Part shown: positions 63,262 to 64,000 of the stretch, one piece after another
How positions within the stretch are numbered: the stretch's first letter is position 1
How the letters are laid out: every line of letters starts with the position of its first letter
Source: Bacteroidales bacterium
GTDB taxonomy: Bacteria; Bacteroidota; Bacteroidia; Bacteroidales; Tenuifilaceae
Direction: 5' to 3'
Assembly: GCA_013141385.1 (NCBI GenBank)
Contig: JABFRB010000002.1
Coordinates: 124,001 to 188,000 of the forward strand
Length of the DNA stretch: 64,000 bases
Program-made: the position numbers and the translations under genes
Notes under the pieces: generated by a model
What the model was told of the DNA's origin: nothing
Databases searched by the model: none
The model's input: only the letters and a program-made list of their open reading frames with translations

Positions 63262-63873
63262 TTATTTCTTGCTTAAAGTAGAATCCTTTTTCACCTCTGT
63301 ATTTTCATCCAAATAATAGAAACTGTTAGGTTTCTTTATTTCCCAATTATTAAAAGCTTCATCAGAAACAAAACCTTGACCATATTGAATACCATCTGCT
63401 GTGGTTATTTTAACCATATCTTCGGTATAGATTGTTCTTTTGTTTTGATCCCAAAAAAGATGCTCAGTATTTAGGGTTTCTCCTTTTTTGTTTTTAGCTA
63501 TAACATTGTTACTGGCAGACCAAAGTTTCTTTTTATCGTAGTAATTGGCATAATTTGAGGTAAGTTCTGATTCAATTTCCATTGAGTCAGAAAAGTTGTA
63601 CACCGTTATACCTTCTGGAAATTCTGTGTATGGTTGTTCAACGTTTTGAAAGATTTTGGTTACCGGGGCAATTACTTTAAGTTTAACCTTCCCATTCTCT
63701 GTATATATAATTTCTGACTTTTTTGCAGTTATTGAAGCTTTATCCTCTTTATTCTCTAGTACACTTGCTATATCTATATTATTAGTGCATGAAAAAAGTG
63801 TAATAACCCATGAACTTACAAGGGTAAAGAATATCAGATTTTTATGGTTCTTCTTTAAGTTAAAGCTACTCAC
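63262..63873 (-). CDS. lptC: LPS export periplasmic protein LptC, 203 aa
   Basis: Signal region ending FSC (WVITLFSCTNN) predicts a lipoprotein. The LptC-like beta-jellyroll is visible: SEIIYTENGKVKLKVIAPV, TEFPEGITVYNFSDSMEIESELTSNYANYYDKKKLWSASNNVIAKNKKGETLNTEHLFWDQNK, IYTEDMVKITTADG. It receives LPS from LptB2FG and passes it along the periplasmic bridge. Its neighbours fit the Bacteroidota order. Confidence 0.9.
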   Translation of the reverse strand: MSSFNLKKNHKNLIFFTLVSSWVITLFSCTNNIDIASVLENKEDKASITAKKSEIIYTENGKVKLKVIAPVTKIFQNVEQPYTEFPEGITVYNFSDSMEIESELTSNYANYYDKKKLWSASNNVIAKNKKGETLNTEHLFWDQNKRTIYTEDMVKITTADGIQYGQGFVSDEAFNNWEIKKPNSFYYLDENTEVKKDSTLSKK

Positions 63874-63930
63874 AAGTTCAGATAATATTTCAACCGTAAT
63901 AAAAATGGAACAATAAAGTATTAGAGGGAA

Positions 63931-64000
63931 TTAGTTGTACTTTCTCTTAATAAACCAGAAATCATAGAATGTTAAACTAAGACTAAATAATCCGTAGGTT
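63931..64000 (-). CDS. C-terminal end of an upstream gene (cut by window edge)
   Basis: An open minus-strand frame enters from the right edge and ends TYGLFSLSLTFYDFWFIKRKYN, stop at 63931. The alternating aromatic/polar pattern and the final FIKRKYN resemble the ends of Bacteroidota outer-membrane barrel proteins. It is 57 bp before lptC. Too short to name. Confidence 0.45.
   Translation of the reverse strand, partial: TYGLFSLSLTFYDFWFIKRKYN

Overview
The window looks like a chromosomal segment of an AT-rich member of the Bacteroidota, probably Bacteroidales or Marinilabiliales. Four things point there. The division and cell-wall cluster has Bacteroidota traits: FtsZ ends in LHDNVD, MraY carries a large loop insertion, and the FtsI-type PBP has a PASTA tail. 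DUF5723 and PD40-OmpA outer-membrane genes are present. Several promoters fit the Bacteroidota TTTG / TAnnTTTG pattern. Many lipoproteins carry a simple SCQKE-type lipobox. No rRNA or tRNA gene was recognised.

Layout. 1-4.4 kb: a secreted endonuclease I (cut by the left edge), small membrane and basic proteins, a 42-bp A-tract tandem repeat array and a DUF6261-like gene. 4.4-8.5 kb: accessory element 1, an AAA+ ATPase plus a subtilisin-like protease. 8.8-14.2 kb: a five-gene ABC-transport operon whose binding protein is membrane-anchored and fused to an OmpA peptidoglycan-binding domain. 14.4-16.4 kb: a MarR-controlled NmrA/flavin-reductase operon. 16.8-19.4 kb: an MCE (Mla-like) lipid transport operon. 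19.9-20.6 kb: a lipoprotein. 20.7-27.0 kb: accessory element 2, a C5-cytosine methyltransferase, a protein with two GHKL ATPase domains and a receiver-domain protein in one coupled operon, plus a frameshifted dinD. 27.1-43.4 kb: yqeY and the dcw cluster (mraZ to ftsZ, minus strand). 43.7-46.7 kb: a Fic gene with duplicated operators, a dead AlbA_2 gene, and an inverted ~0.94-kb duplication of the ftsZ tail plus yqeY. 47.0-48.5 kb: a RiPP-like precursor peptide and its radical SAM/SPASM enzyme. 48.5-55 kb: a ferredoxin remnant, a DUF2185 protein, hemolysin III, SemiSWEET, a serine hydrolase and two paralogous secreted nucleases. 55.1-60.6 kb: a three-gene outer-membrane operon. 60.7-64 kb: PpiD-like isomerase, a small membrane protein, LptC and the tail of an upstream gene.

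The most striking pattern is that elements 1 and 2 carry unrelated cargo between the same pair of non-coding ends. A head repeat (B) lies upstream of the first cargo gene and a tail repeat (A) lies after the last. A third B copy heads the dead AlbA_2 gene at 45.1 kb. This suggests a repeated container for accessory, probably defence, genes. Inside element 2, the methyltransferase, double-GHKL protein and receiver protein look like a two-component-style system tied to DNA methylation, which I do not recognise as a named defence system.

The dcw cluster is flanked by inverted copies of ftsZ-tail/yqeY, so the ~18-kb segment between them could in principle flip while leaving FtsZ whole. Repeats are dense in this window: triloop hairpins, a 102-bp element with inverted ends, heptamer clusters and 16-bp inverted repeats. 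All functional calls rest on reading motifs by eye; no database search was run.
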